From assembly GCA_027422505.1 (NCBI GenBank), contig JAPQWV010001354.1, forward strand, positions 29,864 through 93,863: DNA of 64,000 nucleotides, in the 5' to 3' direction. Source of the DNA: Craterostigma plantagineum. Lineage: Eukaryota > Streptophyta > Magnoliopsida > Lamiales > Linderniaceae. This document shows positions 46,601-58,778 of the stretch, in pieces. Position numbers and translations under genes: made by a program. The stretch's first letter is position 1. The number at the start of each line of letters is the position of its first letter. The notes beneath the pieces were generated by a model. That model was not told the origin of the DNA, ran no database searches, and was given only the letters and a program-made list of their open reading frames with translations.

Positions 46601-46867
46601 CTGAAGGCAAGGGGAAAGAATTGGCTCGTCGTATATAGCGATAACGAGGATGATATGATGCTCGTCGGCGACGATCCATGGGAGTAAGATATTATTATTA
46701 TTACTTCGTTCTATTTACGCTTTTTTAATACTTCGCTGAAAATCTTTGCGGGAATTGAAAACAGAGAATTCTGTAGCATGGCGCGCAAAATCCTAATCCT
46801 CGCCAAGGAGGATGCTAAAGATGCGAAGAATTTGGCGACTCTTTCATCTTCGGGACCATGTAAATAG
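43622..46867 (+). CDS. Auxin response factor, ARF1/ARF9-type (repressor class)
   Basis: Fourteen exons join in phase: 43622-43679, 43790-43905, 44109-44204, 44309-44365, 44442-44597, 44668-44752, 44838-44928, 45035-45199, 45274-45393, 45458-45533, 45620-45746, 45888-46393, 46493-46683 and 46765-46867, giving 648 residues. The dimerisation/B3 region runs from [20 protein letters not shown] through [20 protein letters not shown] and [17 protein letters not shown] to [14 protein letters not shown]. The flanking ARF domain has [10 protein letters not shown] and the ancillary KWRYLKVRWDE. The middle region is Ser/Pro-rich and short, without the Gln-rich block of activators, and carries KIFGVKF, like an RLFGV repression motif. 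The C-terminal PB1 domain keeps its acidic face ([16 protein letters not shown]). No lesion was seen. It binds TGTCNN elements in the nucleus. Subclade ARF9/11/18 versus ARF1 is uncertain. Confidence 0.92.
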
Positions 46868-48786
46868 CGGTCGTCGATGTAATCAAGTGATTCGCGCATT
46901 AGTGGTATGTGAAAAAGATTCGATTTTTATTCGTTTTCGTGGTTGAAAATTATCGGGTTTTAGATGGCGGTAGCGATTTCGAGCTTCTGAGTGATCTATC
47001 TAAGAGTTTTGTTAACGAACTTTTTCTGGTAATCAGAAAAAACCCAAGAAGTGAAAACGGTAAGAATTATTCTGAGGCCTATGATTGAATTCGGAACTGA
47101 TCTTAAGTTTCCATTTCTTGAATATGATTAATCTACGAGGCTGTTAGAGATCTCTTAGTCTCATATATTCTAAGAACTTTGAGTGAATAGGCTTTTTTTT
47201 AAAGTCCCCATGTGCCCACATCAACTAGATAATATTTTATAAGGAGATAAATATAAATTTAGAAAAGGGTAACATACGAAGCTTATTATGTTCCGTACAT
47301 AAGTATAGGTTCTAATACTTGTATATGGGTCAAAATTCACGGAGATATAACCTTAAACTAAGATCGATTGAGCAAACTTGTATATGTAGAAAAATTAATC
47401 AAGTTTAGTTTCTAATACGTAATACTTGAATTTTGTAATTTTTCATATAGATATAATATATGGTCGTGGAATGTTTTTGAGGAGGATGAAAGCAAACAAA
47501 AAGTAATATACCACGAAAAGATGCTGCGAACCCTTTAGGTATCATGTCATGCACACAACACATGCATGCACTATAGAAAAGGAATACATAATATATGTGT
47601 GTGTGTGTGTGTCTGTATGTGTGCGTGTGTGTATGTATGTGTTGAGTGATTGATGATATTTTCCCATTAAGATTAAAGAAAGAATGACGTCTGCTAGGCT
47701 AAGAACGATCTAAAGAGATGAAGTATGCCCTGTTTTTAAGAAAATAAAATCTTATAAATATGTAATCATATGTACCCAACAAACCCTAATCATCAATATA
47801 AATGAACTATATAAATATTCAGATTTAAGTTGAGGGAGTTGTGCTGTCTTGTCCTAAAAATGATGATATGAGATTGGAAACAAAGCATGTGAGTGGGGCG
47901 AGGCTAACTTTAAATCCAAAAAGAGTTTTTCTTACAAAAAGAGTCCAAAAGTCAAAGGCATCATATTTAAAAAGATCCAAAGGCTTCTTTCCTAAAGGAG
48001 CCAAAATGTGCAATTATACGATTTCAGACGCCTTTTTTTTTCCTTCGGTTCTTTTTTCACCAAAAGCAATTCAATGTTGTTGTTGTAGTAATTTTTTACA
48101 ATTTTATTATATTTTCACATTTGAATTATTAGATGTATACATCTATTTATTGCATGGCGTTGCACATAGTACGTTATTATTTCCCTTTAAACAAAAAAAG
48201 TATCTGGCACGTTGCAGTAATGATTAACTTTCTCTACCAATGATACATAACTTTGAACAAACCATTTCTTCAAAGTTCAAACGAAACAACCAAGAAATTA
48301 AATAAACAATTAAAAACGCTTAAGTTACCTTTTCAGTAATTCATTTAATTTTCCATCCACCCTTAGGTTGGGACCGATGTATTTTCATAAATATAATAAA
48401 TATAGTAAATACAAATTTGTCAGTGATTAGATGGTGGTCATAACTCAATGTTTGGTTTTGTCAGCTTTATTTCAATTTTCATTTTGTAGAGCTATTGAAA
48501 CTATATTTTATAATAATGTTCTCAAGTGACGTAATGTTGCAATTATTGTAGACCACATTGGCGTTAGATATACAATAAAAGAAATTTTCTACAATTCTCA
48601 TTGATTCAAATATATCATTTCAGGGTTTTTGGATTTGAAGAGTATCTTGGTCTAATTTACGGGGTCTTTACACATAATACCCCCTCTGCAAAAAAAAAAC
48701 TTGTAATTTACTACCCTGTTAGGATTTTTTTATATGTATGTACCTAACAGATTAAATTTTTTGCAGATAGGTACCGATCCGCCGCA
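46868..48786. other. ARF 3' flank and intergenic DNA
   Basis: Apart from a (GT)-rich tract (47595-47641) nothing is recognised. Confidence 0.45.
47595..47641. repeat. Imperfect (GT)n / GTATGT tract
   Basis: ATGTGTGTGTGTGTGTCTGT followed by TATGTGTGCG-type units. Confidence 0.8.
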
Positions 48787-48969
48787 TGTACGCCATACAA
48801 CACGTTAGGGTACCTATATCAACTCATTTGGGTACTCTATATAATAGAAAATGGTACGCCGTATTAGCACATTTAGGTACGCCCTATTTAAAACATAGGT
48901 GCACCGTACGAACATTTAGGTACCGTATATCAACATGTTATGGTACTCCATACACACACACGAAGGTAC
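48787..48969. repeat. Degenerate array of 22-23-bp units, each opening with GGTAC
   Basis: GGTAC or a one-base variant starts at 48787, 48809, 48831, 48853, 48876, 48899, 48919, 48942 and 48965, with spacings of 22, 22, 22, 23, 23, 20, 23 and 23. A consensus by eye is GGTACGCCGTATCAACACATTTA. Two further GGTAC words flank the array out of phase (48770 and about 49035). Confidence 0.75.
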
Positions 48970-50264
48970 GGCATGACTGAAGAAACTGCTAAAAATTAAA
49001 CCGGGTATCTATCTGTAAAATTTTATGACATGGGGTACATATGTGTAAAAATTTTATTCAATTAGGTATTTATATGTGTAGATGTCCGCTAATTCAATTA
49101 TAAGAAATGTCTCAAATTACAAGATTTGTCTCAATTCAATAATATATCATATATATATATATATACAAATATGAATAGCGTCTCTGTAACACTATAATAA
49201 ATGCTGCAGAAATTTGTAGCTAGCAAAGACAATTATTCTGATGCTCGGCTAACATGTGTGGCCATGAGTGAGAAGTACGTACGATCATGTAGCTAAATAG
49301 TATTTTGAAAAAATATAGAGTTTGAAAAAATTAGAAAATTGAGAAAATCAAACCGAAATAATAAATAATAAGTCAAAAAAGGTAATATAAAGAAAAAAAT
49401 GGAGGCCAAAAGGTTAAAAGTGAATGGTCCAAAAAGTTAAAAATTGAAAACAACGAGTAAAGTGGAAATCTTGAAGTTCACTTTCTTGCTTTTTATTTCC
49501 TCCCTAGTATGTGAAATACCCCACGCAGTAAAAATAATACTAATACTCTTATCTCTCTATATATGTATATATATATGTATGTACGTGAGTAAAAGTAAAA
49601 TATACTGTAATGGAACTTAGAAGTAGTAATAAATAGTATGTGATTTTGGTTAGAATAGGGGATCTGCATAAAGAGGAAAGATGCCTCTGCACACGTCCAT
49701 ACGGGTCTTCTCTCCACTGATTCTTATGCATGGCGTATGATGATCTATTTCCATACTATATAAAACAAAAAATAAGAAGAAAAAATAAAGTAATTTTCAA
49801 AAAAGACTAAATACTAGAATGGGTTTCTTTTGTCTGTGTTCGAGTGTGACTTGTCTACCATCATCAACCATTACAACTATGGCACTGAAAATCATGCAAT
49901 AAAGGCCCTCACTTTTCCATTATGTGCCAAGCAGAAGCTGATGACCCCATCTGTATATATTGGTCCAATCCACACACGCTATAGTGTGTGTTTTTCTGTG
50001 AAAACCCTCGTTCAATCTCCCTCATATAAATGTATATATATACGTATATGTGTATGTATTCATCGATAATTATTCTGTTGCAGAGAGTTCTGTCAAGAAA
50101 AAAAATGGGGGGCCATGGATTCATCGTCGTCTCTCTTGCACTACTTCTGCCATATTTGTATATCAGCCAACGAAGATCTTGTAATAGTCCACGCACAAAA
50201 TCTGAAGACCACTAAAAAAGCTGAGGCTATCTATACCTGATAATATCTGCTCATATACAAATTA

Positions 50265-50266
<2 letters not shown>
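48970..50266. other. Intergenic, 3' side of the IDD gene
   Basis: AT-rich with TA-rich stretches (about 49150, 49560, 50030). A 36-codon hydrophobic frame at 50105-50215 is discussed in the findings. No firm gene is seen. Confidence 0.4.
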
Positions 50267-50304
<38 letters not shown>

Positions 50305-50314
50305 GAGAGAGAGA
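50267..50314. repeat. (TC)n tract closing in a TCTAGAGAGA palindrome
   Basis: About eighteen TC units are followed by AGAGAGAGA, so the junction is self-complementary; an ATGATGATGATG run follows. Confidence 0.9.
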
Positions 50315-50686
50315 TGACGGATGATGATGATGATGATGAAGTTTATGGGCTAAAGGTAAAGATTTTAATTATTAATGGCGATATTCTTTTCGTTAGTTCT
50401 TAAGACCCCACGAACGAGACTTATGACCAAACAAGAACCTGAAGAACAATCACATGTGGAAAGCTTTAAGATATGATTGACGACACCATATATACAGCTA
50501 TTAATTAATGCGTATCTGGTGAAAAGCCATTATTATTGTCCCTGAAAAAGATTTGTGAACAATCAAAGAAAAAGCTTACTACTAAATGAGCAGATCTCTA
50601 ATCAAGCACCATTAATTCTTTAACAGTATATCACACCACTCCACTAATTAAACTAGAGAGCCAAACACTGAACTGAACATGGCAAC

Positions 50687-50689
<3 letters not shown>

Positions 50690-50725
<36 letters not shown>
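50690..50725. repeat. (GA)n microsatellite
   Basis: Eighteen GA units lie about 75 bp beyond the IDD stop codon, probably in its 3' UTR. Confidence 0.95.
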
Positions 50726-50728
<3 letters not shown>

Positions 50729-50799
50729 AAGACAAATCAACCCTCATGCAGAAAACTTGTAATAACACTGTTGATATTTCATTACTACTTGCGAATCGA

Positions 50800-52757
50800 T
50801 CAATTTTCCGTCACTTCCCATTGCTTCAGCGCTTCAGATATAAAGCTCAATCCCAGTAGCGACGAAGAAGCAGAACCACCAGCGTTGTTATCCACGCTGA
50901 CATTACTCTGATGAAACTTCTGCTTGCAAGAATAACAAGTGATCTCCAAAATGGCGGCACTCAGCTGTTTAGCAGCGTGCTCTTTCAACGCCTGAGCCTT
51001 CCCAAGCTCGGCCTGCGCTTGCTGTCTTAACCTCTTCGCGTTAGAAAACTCTTGCTCGGCCAACTCCATCTGCCTCTTCGCTTGCTGCCTCGCTTCTTCT
51101 GCATGAGCTTTCTCAGCCATGGCCATACTCATGATATTATCCTCGCATGGCGCCGCCTTTCCTTTCAGACATCTCTTCTTCTCCCCTTCGTTGCTGCTGC
51201 TGCTTCCCAGCGACGAGTGATATCTATTGCTGTTCGAACTACGATCGTGGGCCCCGTCATTCTTGTCTCCTCCTCCTATCTCCGACGAGCCAATAGAGAG
51301 CTGCAACTGAGTCGAATAATGGCCCGTGTTGTAGTTGGTTCGAGCAGAAACGATTGCCACGTCGTTGTTCTTACACACGCCGCCGGCGCTTGTATTATTC
51401 TCTGTGAGGAGCTGGAGTTCGAGGTTTGGTGGAGTTCGAGCACTGTAATGATTCGTCTCAGCTACGCCGTTAACACGGTGGAAGAGGTTATTAAGGCCTC
51501 TGTGTTTGTGTAAGAGTGGACTATTAGTTGACCATGGTGCGACGCTGAGGTTCGTGTCGCTTGATGGGCTTGGGCTCGAGGTGGTTCGCGAGAGGCAAGA
51601 CTGCGGCGGAGGAGGCGCCGGCGGCGGCGGATGTGGTGGTTGGATGGGGTTAGGCTGGCGGCCCATGGTGCAAGCATCTTGGTGTTCGATGAAGCTCTCC
51701 ACCCTATACGCAGTTTGACGTTGATGATAAAATGAGGGTTTTTGGTTCTTAATAAATTAAAACTGTCAAACTGTAATGAAAAGAAGGAGCTAAAATAAAT
51801 TAATTAAAGACACAACTGACAAGAATAGTCAAAACCTAGCTAGCCATTAGTCAGCACATAAAAAAACTTGCTCCCTGAAGTTAGCATTTTCTTTTCTTGG
51901 ATTTGCTTCAGATAAAAAAGATTATGATTTGACACAGTCAGGTCTTCTTTGTAGTATTGTAATGAAAACAAAAACTTAAATGAAAGGACCACTAAAACAT
52001 TCTTCCACTGAATACCACGAAGAAGAAAACCACACACATGCTTCCTAGTTTCCATCGACGACGGCTTTGCATTAAACTAATCAAGATTATCACTTTCATA
52101 GAAGGAATAACTTCATCTAAAAGGTAATAAAAAAAAGGGTTTTTTTAAAAACCTGGAGAAAACACGGCCGCAATCGCAAGAATGCCCTCGTGTGCCACAA
52201 GTCTTGAGGTGCGCCTTATAATCGGACTGAACTGCGTAGCCTTTCGAGCACTTTTCGCAGACCCATTGCTTGTGATTGCTGTGCTTTCGCCGGAAGTGCT
52301 TCTTTATTCCGACGAGGTCGCCGAGGGCGTGGCAAGGGTCGTGGTGGAGGCACGTCGGCTCGGGGCAGACGAAGACGCGCTTTCTCGCCGTGGGATTCTC
52401 TCTCTTCAACAGCTTCCATGGAACTTTGTGCCTCCTTCTGTGCATCTGAAGATTCTGATCTCTCTGAAACCCTTGGTTGCAGATCTCACAAACGTATCTG
52501 TCTGATTCTAAAAGGGTCTTTGGAGATAGAGAAACCACCTCAGCGTCTGGATCTGAATATTACGTGTATATGTTCATCGACTGTAATAAAAAACGATGAT
52601 GATTATGTAAGAAGGTTTAAGTATTTTATATACCTGGAGTGCCGGCGGGCCGTCTCTTTCGTTTGCTCGCCGTGGCGGCGGCGGCGGCGTGTTCAGATGG
52701 AAGAATGGGGTCAGAAGCCGGCGGGGGATCGACGGTGCCGGCGGCGTTGCACGACAT
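50800..52757 (-). CDS. INDETERMINATE DOMAIN C2H2 zinc-finger protein, IDD14/15/16 (SGR5) clade
   Basis: Three exons join in phase: 52757-52634, 52552-52153 and 51703-50800, giving 475 residues. KRKRRPAGTPDPDAE (from residue 32) is the IDD nuclear-localisation and entry motif. Four zinc fingers follow: YVCEICNQGFQRDQNLQMH, FVCPEPTCLHHDPCHALGDL, WVCEKCSKGYAVQSDYKAH and the CCHC finger GHSCDCGRVFSR joined across intron 2 to VESFIEHQDAC. The C-terminus has an acidic/Glu-Ala-rich coiled coil (AEEARQQAKRQMELAEQEF) and a cysteine pair ITCYSCKQKFHQ, both typical of SGR5/IDD15 and relatives, which regulate shoot gravitropism, auxin and starch-linked genes. A Pro-rich stretch follows the fingers. No lesion was seen. 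(GA)n tracts occur both in the 3' side and about 375 bp upstream. Confidence 0.9.
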
Positions 52758-53132
52758 TGATGGTTGATTATATATAACAGTACGATAACTTCACCGCAGC
52801 AGCTGAATTATTACAGACTGAAGCTTTTGCGAGGAGGCTGAAGAAGACGATCTTTATCTTAGAGAAGTAAAACGCAATTGATTTTTCAAGGCATGATTAA
52901 GGTATGTGGGCTAACATGAGAATATACAGCTGGGCGAACACATGAGAAGAGAAAAGACTCTTTCTTTCGGTAGATGATCAGCTTTTTAAAGCTTTCTCTG
53001 CCTTTTCTTTTTTATTTGCTTGATAGTATAATAACTCCAATCCCTTTCTTTCTCTCTTTCTTTTCTTACATAGATTAGATAGATAGCTCTCACCTTCTCG
53101 GGGTAGACTTCTTAAGTACTAAAAAAACTTGC

Positions 53133-53186
<54 letters not shown>

Positions 53187-56100
53187 TTATAGTGGGTTGG
53201 GTCGTGGGTGGGTCATGACCCGTTGGGAATACGTAGATAGTTCCCAAGTTGATTGCAGCTGCAATAATACAATTACTAAAGCAGCAACCTATCAATTGGA
53301 CCGAAGAAAATTATCATCTGCCAACATATAATAGAGACAAAAGAACTCAACGGACTAACTATTATTACATATAATAATATTTTTTGTTGATTATTTTTCT
53401 TGGGGCATACACATTTAATATTGATTTTATTTCGTTATGTTCAATAATTTGCAGGAGCCAGGATGAAGTATTACACTAGATGAAGCCAAATTAGACAGCC
53501 TTATGAATCGGCCCATACACTACACCAAGAAAATATTAAATATGAGTTTCTTTAAATGAGATTTTAATGAAATATAGTTGTATTATTGAAGAGGGGGAAT
53601 TAAAAGAATCCATGTTACGCATGATAACAATGAGAACAAGATGATTGATAGCATGGCCATCCACGAGCAATGATATAAATGAAATAAATAGGACGTTTAT
53701 ATTTTTCCAAAAGGAAGAAAGCAAAAGATTAAGACACATCCACCAAACGCTATGCGACATTTTAGTATTATTGAAGCAAAATGTAGGGATGGGGCTTAAT
53801 TATCACCTTTCTTTACTTCATTTTATTTATATATTAGGCTCTTCATTTGAAAAAAAAAAACATATTTAGGCTCGAAAATGAGTTTGAATTCGGAGAATAT
53901 ACGTTACCTTCAGCTTTAAACTTTAATACTTTATATATTATACATTGAATTCAGTCTAGCGAGCTATATATTATACAAAAAAATGTAGGAATGTAGAAAT
54001 AATTGTGGGTGGACAGGAGCATCAATGTAACAGTGGCAAGCAACAAAAACATTGTCTCATGCTAATGACGTTTGCTTCAAATATGGGCCCTCATTTACTT
54101 TATATTTATATATATTTTTAATCTCGTGCACTACATAATAGTTTTATTGATACTTCATATATATGGTTATGTTGATGTATTTGTAATAATACATATGAAC
54201 AAGAGAATATAATAATAATAAGAAGAATGATAACAATATGTTGATCTCGTAGTCTTTGTTATTCAATGCTACGAGCTAGAGAAATAGTATTTATCATCAA
54301 TGTCTTCAAGTTCAAGGGAGATATAATGTGGACATAATGTGATTATCAAATATTTTATTTTTTTATTGGAGTGTGACGACTTTTGCACTTGAAACGTTCA
54401 TTTTTAGATATCATAGGACTTTTTGGACCACTTGCCTAACATGAAGGGCGAAAAAAGAATCAAGTTTTGAAGATGTCATATATATTTGCTCCTATTATTC
54501 GTCACTAAATAATTATCTCTAGATAATATTTAATATATACATATGCATTCAAAAGAGAGATAATATAAATATATGTGAAAATGAATATGCCAGAAAATAA
54601 AAATTATGGCTTTTGGCACTATTTACACTTCAAAAAGGGAAAAGAGTGGTGGAGATATTATGATTTAATTAAAATATTCAAAATTTTGGCGTTTCACTAG
54701 GTCGCCATTCATTCAAAATGCTTTACTTGACAGAAAGTCGTAGTAAAATATCATTGTTCATGATTGTATTCGATAGTTCGAAAAATGATTACTTTATCGA
54801 TAATTTCGCAAAAACAGCACTCATTGTTTCTAATTGATTGATAATTACAATCACTTTTATTTTGTTATTTCTATTAAAAGAGCTGAAACTTTCTAATATC
54901 TCTAATCAAGATATACATCCATTCCATCCATCCATACCCGAATCTGATTTCATATTAAAATAGAATGTGGCCAATAATTAATATAAGAAACAAACAAATG
55001 ATAAAGAGGGATAGACACTGATTTTTGGTTGCATACAAATTATAAGTTTATGGATTGAAAAAAGAATCTTTCCTCTTCGTTTGGTGGCTGCCGGTATTTA
55101 AATATTATTAATTGATCAATGACAAGGAAATCTCCTAAATATAAATTAGTACTTTCTTAAAAGAGTATTATTGTCGACTTAGTATAAATATTTAATAACA
55201 TTACTTGATGACATGTGCACATTAACTAACTAAATTAAATATGATGATGTAGTAAGATTTTGGGAGAGGTTTCTAAGTACATGGAATGGAGATATTATAA
55301 TTTATAAATTATGAGTGTGACAACAAAATCCGATGCCAATGTATTGGTTCTCAAATTTTTAAATGAGATTGCATGATTTCGAATAAAAAAATAAAATATG
55401 TGATGAATGCTAAAGACAAATGTGCTCTGGAATTGCATGTGTGTGACTGTGAGAGTCGAATTCCCATCATGTCTCCCATTATTTCAGCAAAATAAATTCA
55501 CAATTCATTTGATTATTATTTTTATATATTTGTCGTTCTTCTGATTACACTACATGACACTCATACACGCACTCAAAACAATAATTTTATCATGACCGCA
55601 CAAAAGACACTATCACAATAAAGACACATACGTTATTACAATATAATGCCGACTTAAATAAATCTCTGTCCAAATTTGAAAAGTCTGAAATGCAATAAAA
55701 TCGTATGTTTGGTTTGGGCTCTCCTTTTTCACATATTATATTTTAGCATATATTTATAAAAATGGCAAAATTTTGTAGGCATCAGTCATATATATTGTGT
55801 ATATATTTATTGATTTTATGCGGGAATATATCAAAATCAAATAATTATTACCAATCAAAGCATCATTCTTGATTAAGAGAGTTGGCGCACATGAAGTGTT
55901 TCGACGATGTTTTGTCTGTAATACAAATGCTTCTTCTAACTGATTTGAATAACATTTAATATGCATTGCATAAACCCTCAATAAGACTTGAGGAACAAAG
56001 CAAGTGAATAAAAAAGACAAAAGCAAGAAACAAGAAGATACCGTCGCTCTTGCCGACAATTTCACTTTCCGCAAGATTTTAGAAGTGAAACCATCAAACA

Positions 56101-56671
56101 TACATCCACGACTTTAGTATTAGGACCACAGACATAGTTGTTGTCACTGAGAGTTATTGCCTGCTATACAACGTTAGATAAGCCCAATCTCAATTTTGTT
56201 TCTAATATGGGCTGGGAAATAAATCCAAGAATTCAGAATATTGAGATCATGGGGAGTTTACACATCTTCTAACCAACGTAAATATGTAAAGAGAGAAGGC
56301 CCAACTGTAACAAGTACTTGAGACAGACGACAGTTAAATCTCAGGAAATCTAAACTAATTCAGGTTTGATTTCCAGCCAAAGGATGATAGTTTCTGAAAC
56401 TAGTAGGGAAGATTAAACAATCAGTCTAATGAATTGAGTAGCATTGTAAGAGAATACAAGTAAAAGATCAGCCAATGATGGCCCAAAGAAGTTCTTACAT
56501 GCTGCTAAAAAGACAAGTCAGAAGATTGCCCAAGAACTAACATAAGATATGCCAATGGCCATAACAAACTACCTGGCGCTCATTATATAGAAAAACAGCC
56601 CAATGTAATCAAAACTATGCTATATATACATAGCATCATCATGAATGCATTGATCCAAGATTGGCAATGGT
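52758..56671. other. IDD promoter and a long AT-rich intergenic region
   Basis: Besides the (GA)n tract at 53135-53181, no gene or recognisable element was found. Several 60-115-codon frames on both strands have no family resemblance. Confidence 0.5.
53135..53181. repeat. (GA)n microsatellite
   Basis: About 23 uninterrupted GA units lie about 375 bp upstream of the IDD start codon, in promoter or leader. Confidence 0.95.
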
Positions 56672-57553
56672 TTACCGAATAGTGACGAACTTGTTGGTTC
56701 CGTGCTTCGCCCAGCAACTCCTCAGATCGATAGGGGCAGAAAAGTCAAATCCTTCAGAACAGAGCCTCTCGAGGACCTTCTTAAAGCCTCCGAGGCTCAT
56801 CTTTCGCCCGGCTATCCTCGTCCCACTCCGCCTTGTGCTAGAAGGCAGAGGATAAGAAGACAGAGAATTCGTACAGCAAGAAGATTGCCACCCGCCCGAG
56901 CACCATCTATAGCACTGCCTCGGCGTCCCCGTGCAAGAGCAGATAGGTATTGGCATAGCAGAGATGTCCATGGTAATTCCATTGATCACAACTTTTGCAG
57001 GTTTCTTCGTAGCCCTTTTGCTGCTGCTTTTGGCAGGTGTAGGCTCGTCCTTATTAGGGGTTCTTGGCTTCTTCTCTTTTGGCGGGAGTTTAGCTTTTCC
57101 ACCTCTCTTTTTCGCCGGGCCTACGCCTCCATAGCTTTCGCTGATGATATTGTTGACTCTTTCCACGACGGGCTCTAGCATTTGTCGAATTGCACTGTCG
57201 TTACTCAGCTGTCGAAATCGTTGAAGCATTTGAGTTGAATGATCCGAAGCCATTTGGGGAAAAAGCAAAGCACCATAATTTGGCTTATCATGAGGCATTA
57301 TCCAATTATAGTGCAACTGATTGCGAGGCTCATCAGAAGTTCCACCAACGAGGGGATGATGATGATGATGATGAAATGGTCCACCGTTACAATAGGGCAT
57401 TGCTGGGCTGCTGAAACCTCGATCAATGAGGGGGTTTTCGACCGTTGATGACGGCGTTAATTGAAGGCCTAGGGCATTATTACAAGTAGATTCTGATGAT
57501 GATGATTCAGGAAACCACCTATTGTTCCAACTCATATTGCCTTTTCCATCCAT
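56672..57553 (-). CDS. BASIC PENTACYSTEINE (BBR/BPC class I) GAGA-binding factor
   Basis: A single coding exon of 293 residues. The ATG at 57553 follows a TTTGCAG acceptor by two bases, so the leader is probably spliced. The N-terminal half has HHHHHH (from a GAT/ATG run) and a predicted coiled stretch (QMLQRFRQLSNDSAIRQML). A Lys/Pro-rich nuclear-localisation region follows. The C-terminal DNA-binding domain reads DISAMPIPICSCTGTPRQCY, then GGWQSSCC, YPLPSSTRRSGTRIAGRKMS and the invariant end WAKHGTNKFVTIR. Class I relatives have RWGCGGWQ; here it is RWCSGGWQ, so the extra cysteine is shifted by one position. BPC proteins bind GA repeats and recruit Polycomb and other chromatin regulators at developmental genes. 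Intact. Confidence 0.93.
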   Translation of the reverse strand: MDGKGNMSWNNRWFPESSSSESTCNNALGLQLTPSSTVENPLIDRGFSSPAMPYCNGGPFHHHHHHPLVGGTSDEPRNQLHYNWIMPHDKPNYGALLFPQMASDHSTQMLQRFRQLSNDSAIRQMLEPVVERVNNIISESYGGVGPAKKRGGKAKLPPKEKKPRTPNKDEPTPAKSSSKRATKKPAKVVINGITMDISAMPIPICSCTGTPRQCYRWCSGGWQSSCCTNSLSSYPLPSSTRRSGTRIAGRKMSLGGFKKVLERLCSEGFDFSAPIDLRSCWAKHGTNKFVTIR

Positions 57554-58100
57554 CCCTGCAAACAATCAAGGAACACAGCAGAAATCACAGGCAAGAACTT
57601 AGCATGCCAAAGCTGCGAATTTTTTTGCTCGGTCAGAACGAAAAACAGCATAACCGTGATTCAGTGAGATAACGAAACGTCTATGTAATCAATCATGAAT
57701 CCAAACAACGTAGAGAATCAATCAATCACAAATAACAGCGATTCCGTACGAAATGTAGCATGCCCGTCGATATATTCACAAGAGAAACTACGTAGAGAAC
57801 CGAAAAGAGCCGCAGCTGCAGATAAGATTACCATAGAATCATAGAAAAAAGAGATGCGAGCGAGAATATTGACGAATGAGCTCACCGCTAGAGCGAAGGG
57901 CAACAGTCGGCAGGTTTAGGGCTCTTCACTATTTTCCTTTATTAGCAAAAAAAAAAAAAAAAAAAATTAAACCTTCGACAAAAATAATCGAAAAAAGGTA
58001 AAAAGATTTTACAGATGTCATGCATGAATAGATAGACAGATGGCCACTGCCACCGTCCTCGGCGTGCTATTCTAAAATGGGCCGTTTCTTCGGCCCAAAC
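57554..58100 (-). promoter_or_regulatory. BPC leader and promoter with site II motifs
   Basis: The leader exon and intron should lie between 57554 and about 57910. Beyond a poly-A run (57949-57966), four site II-like motifs cluster at about 58078-58135 (ATGGGCC, GGCCCAA, TTGGGCC, AGCCCAA). Confidence 0.5.
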
Positions 58101-58577
58101 GTTTGGGCCTTAAATCTAGTCCAGCCCAATTACGTTCAAAAGCTTATCATATTATTAAATGTTGGCAATAATAATTGCATCAATGCTTATTTTAGTGGAG
58201 ACAAGTGAAATGATAGAGAATATCTGTGTTCATGAACCGGGACAGTTCGTAACTTTTTTTTGTATAATAATTAAATTACGATTACCGTAGATACATTGGC
58301 TTTGCACCAATTTTGATTCATTCAAGTCATGTGTTCTTGTCCGTGAGAGAGGGAGAAACTATTATAATAACAATGATGCTCATTGAGCATGATTTTGTAA
58401 AAAAACAAAAAATTACTACGGTAGCACATACGTTTAGCACAAAAACAAATGGTTCGTAACGTCAATTTTGATGCAACCCAAAATTAAGTTAGCATTGTAA
58501 AACGAAAAAAGTAAATAAAAATTACAACAAGAATCAGGGTCACTTGAAATATTTAACCCAGATTGAGAATTGTATAG

Positions 58578-58778
58578 TGCTCGTTTGGTTGTTAGGTTTT
58601 ATTTTATGAGATGATTATTTATATCAAATTAATAGGTATAACAAAATGCGTGTTTGGTTAATGCGTTTAAATAAACACATGTGATGAGGTGTGTTTATTT
58701 AAACCCGTCTACATGGGTTTAGAGTGGTTTTAATATAAACCATTGGTTTATATAAACCAACGAACCAAACACACGAAC
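58578..58778. mobile_element. Possible Tourist/hAT-like MITE
   Basis: The left side GTGCTCGTTTGGTTGTTAG and the right side ACGAACCAAACACACGAAC are imperfect inverted copies about 200 bp apart. Internal palindromes (AAACCATTGGTTT; GTTTAAATAAAC-type) support a hairpin-rich non-autonomous element. Exact ends and target duplication were not resolved. Confidence 0.5.

Noticed and set aside
47841..48227. 128-codon plus-strand frame
   Set aside because: No resemblance to any family, intergenic composition, no promoter or splice context.
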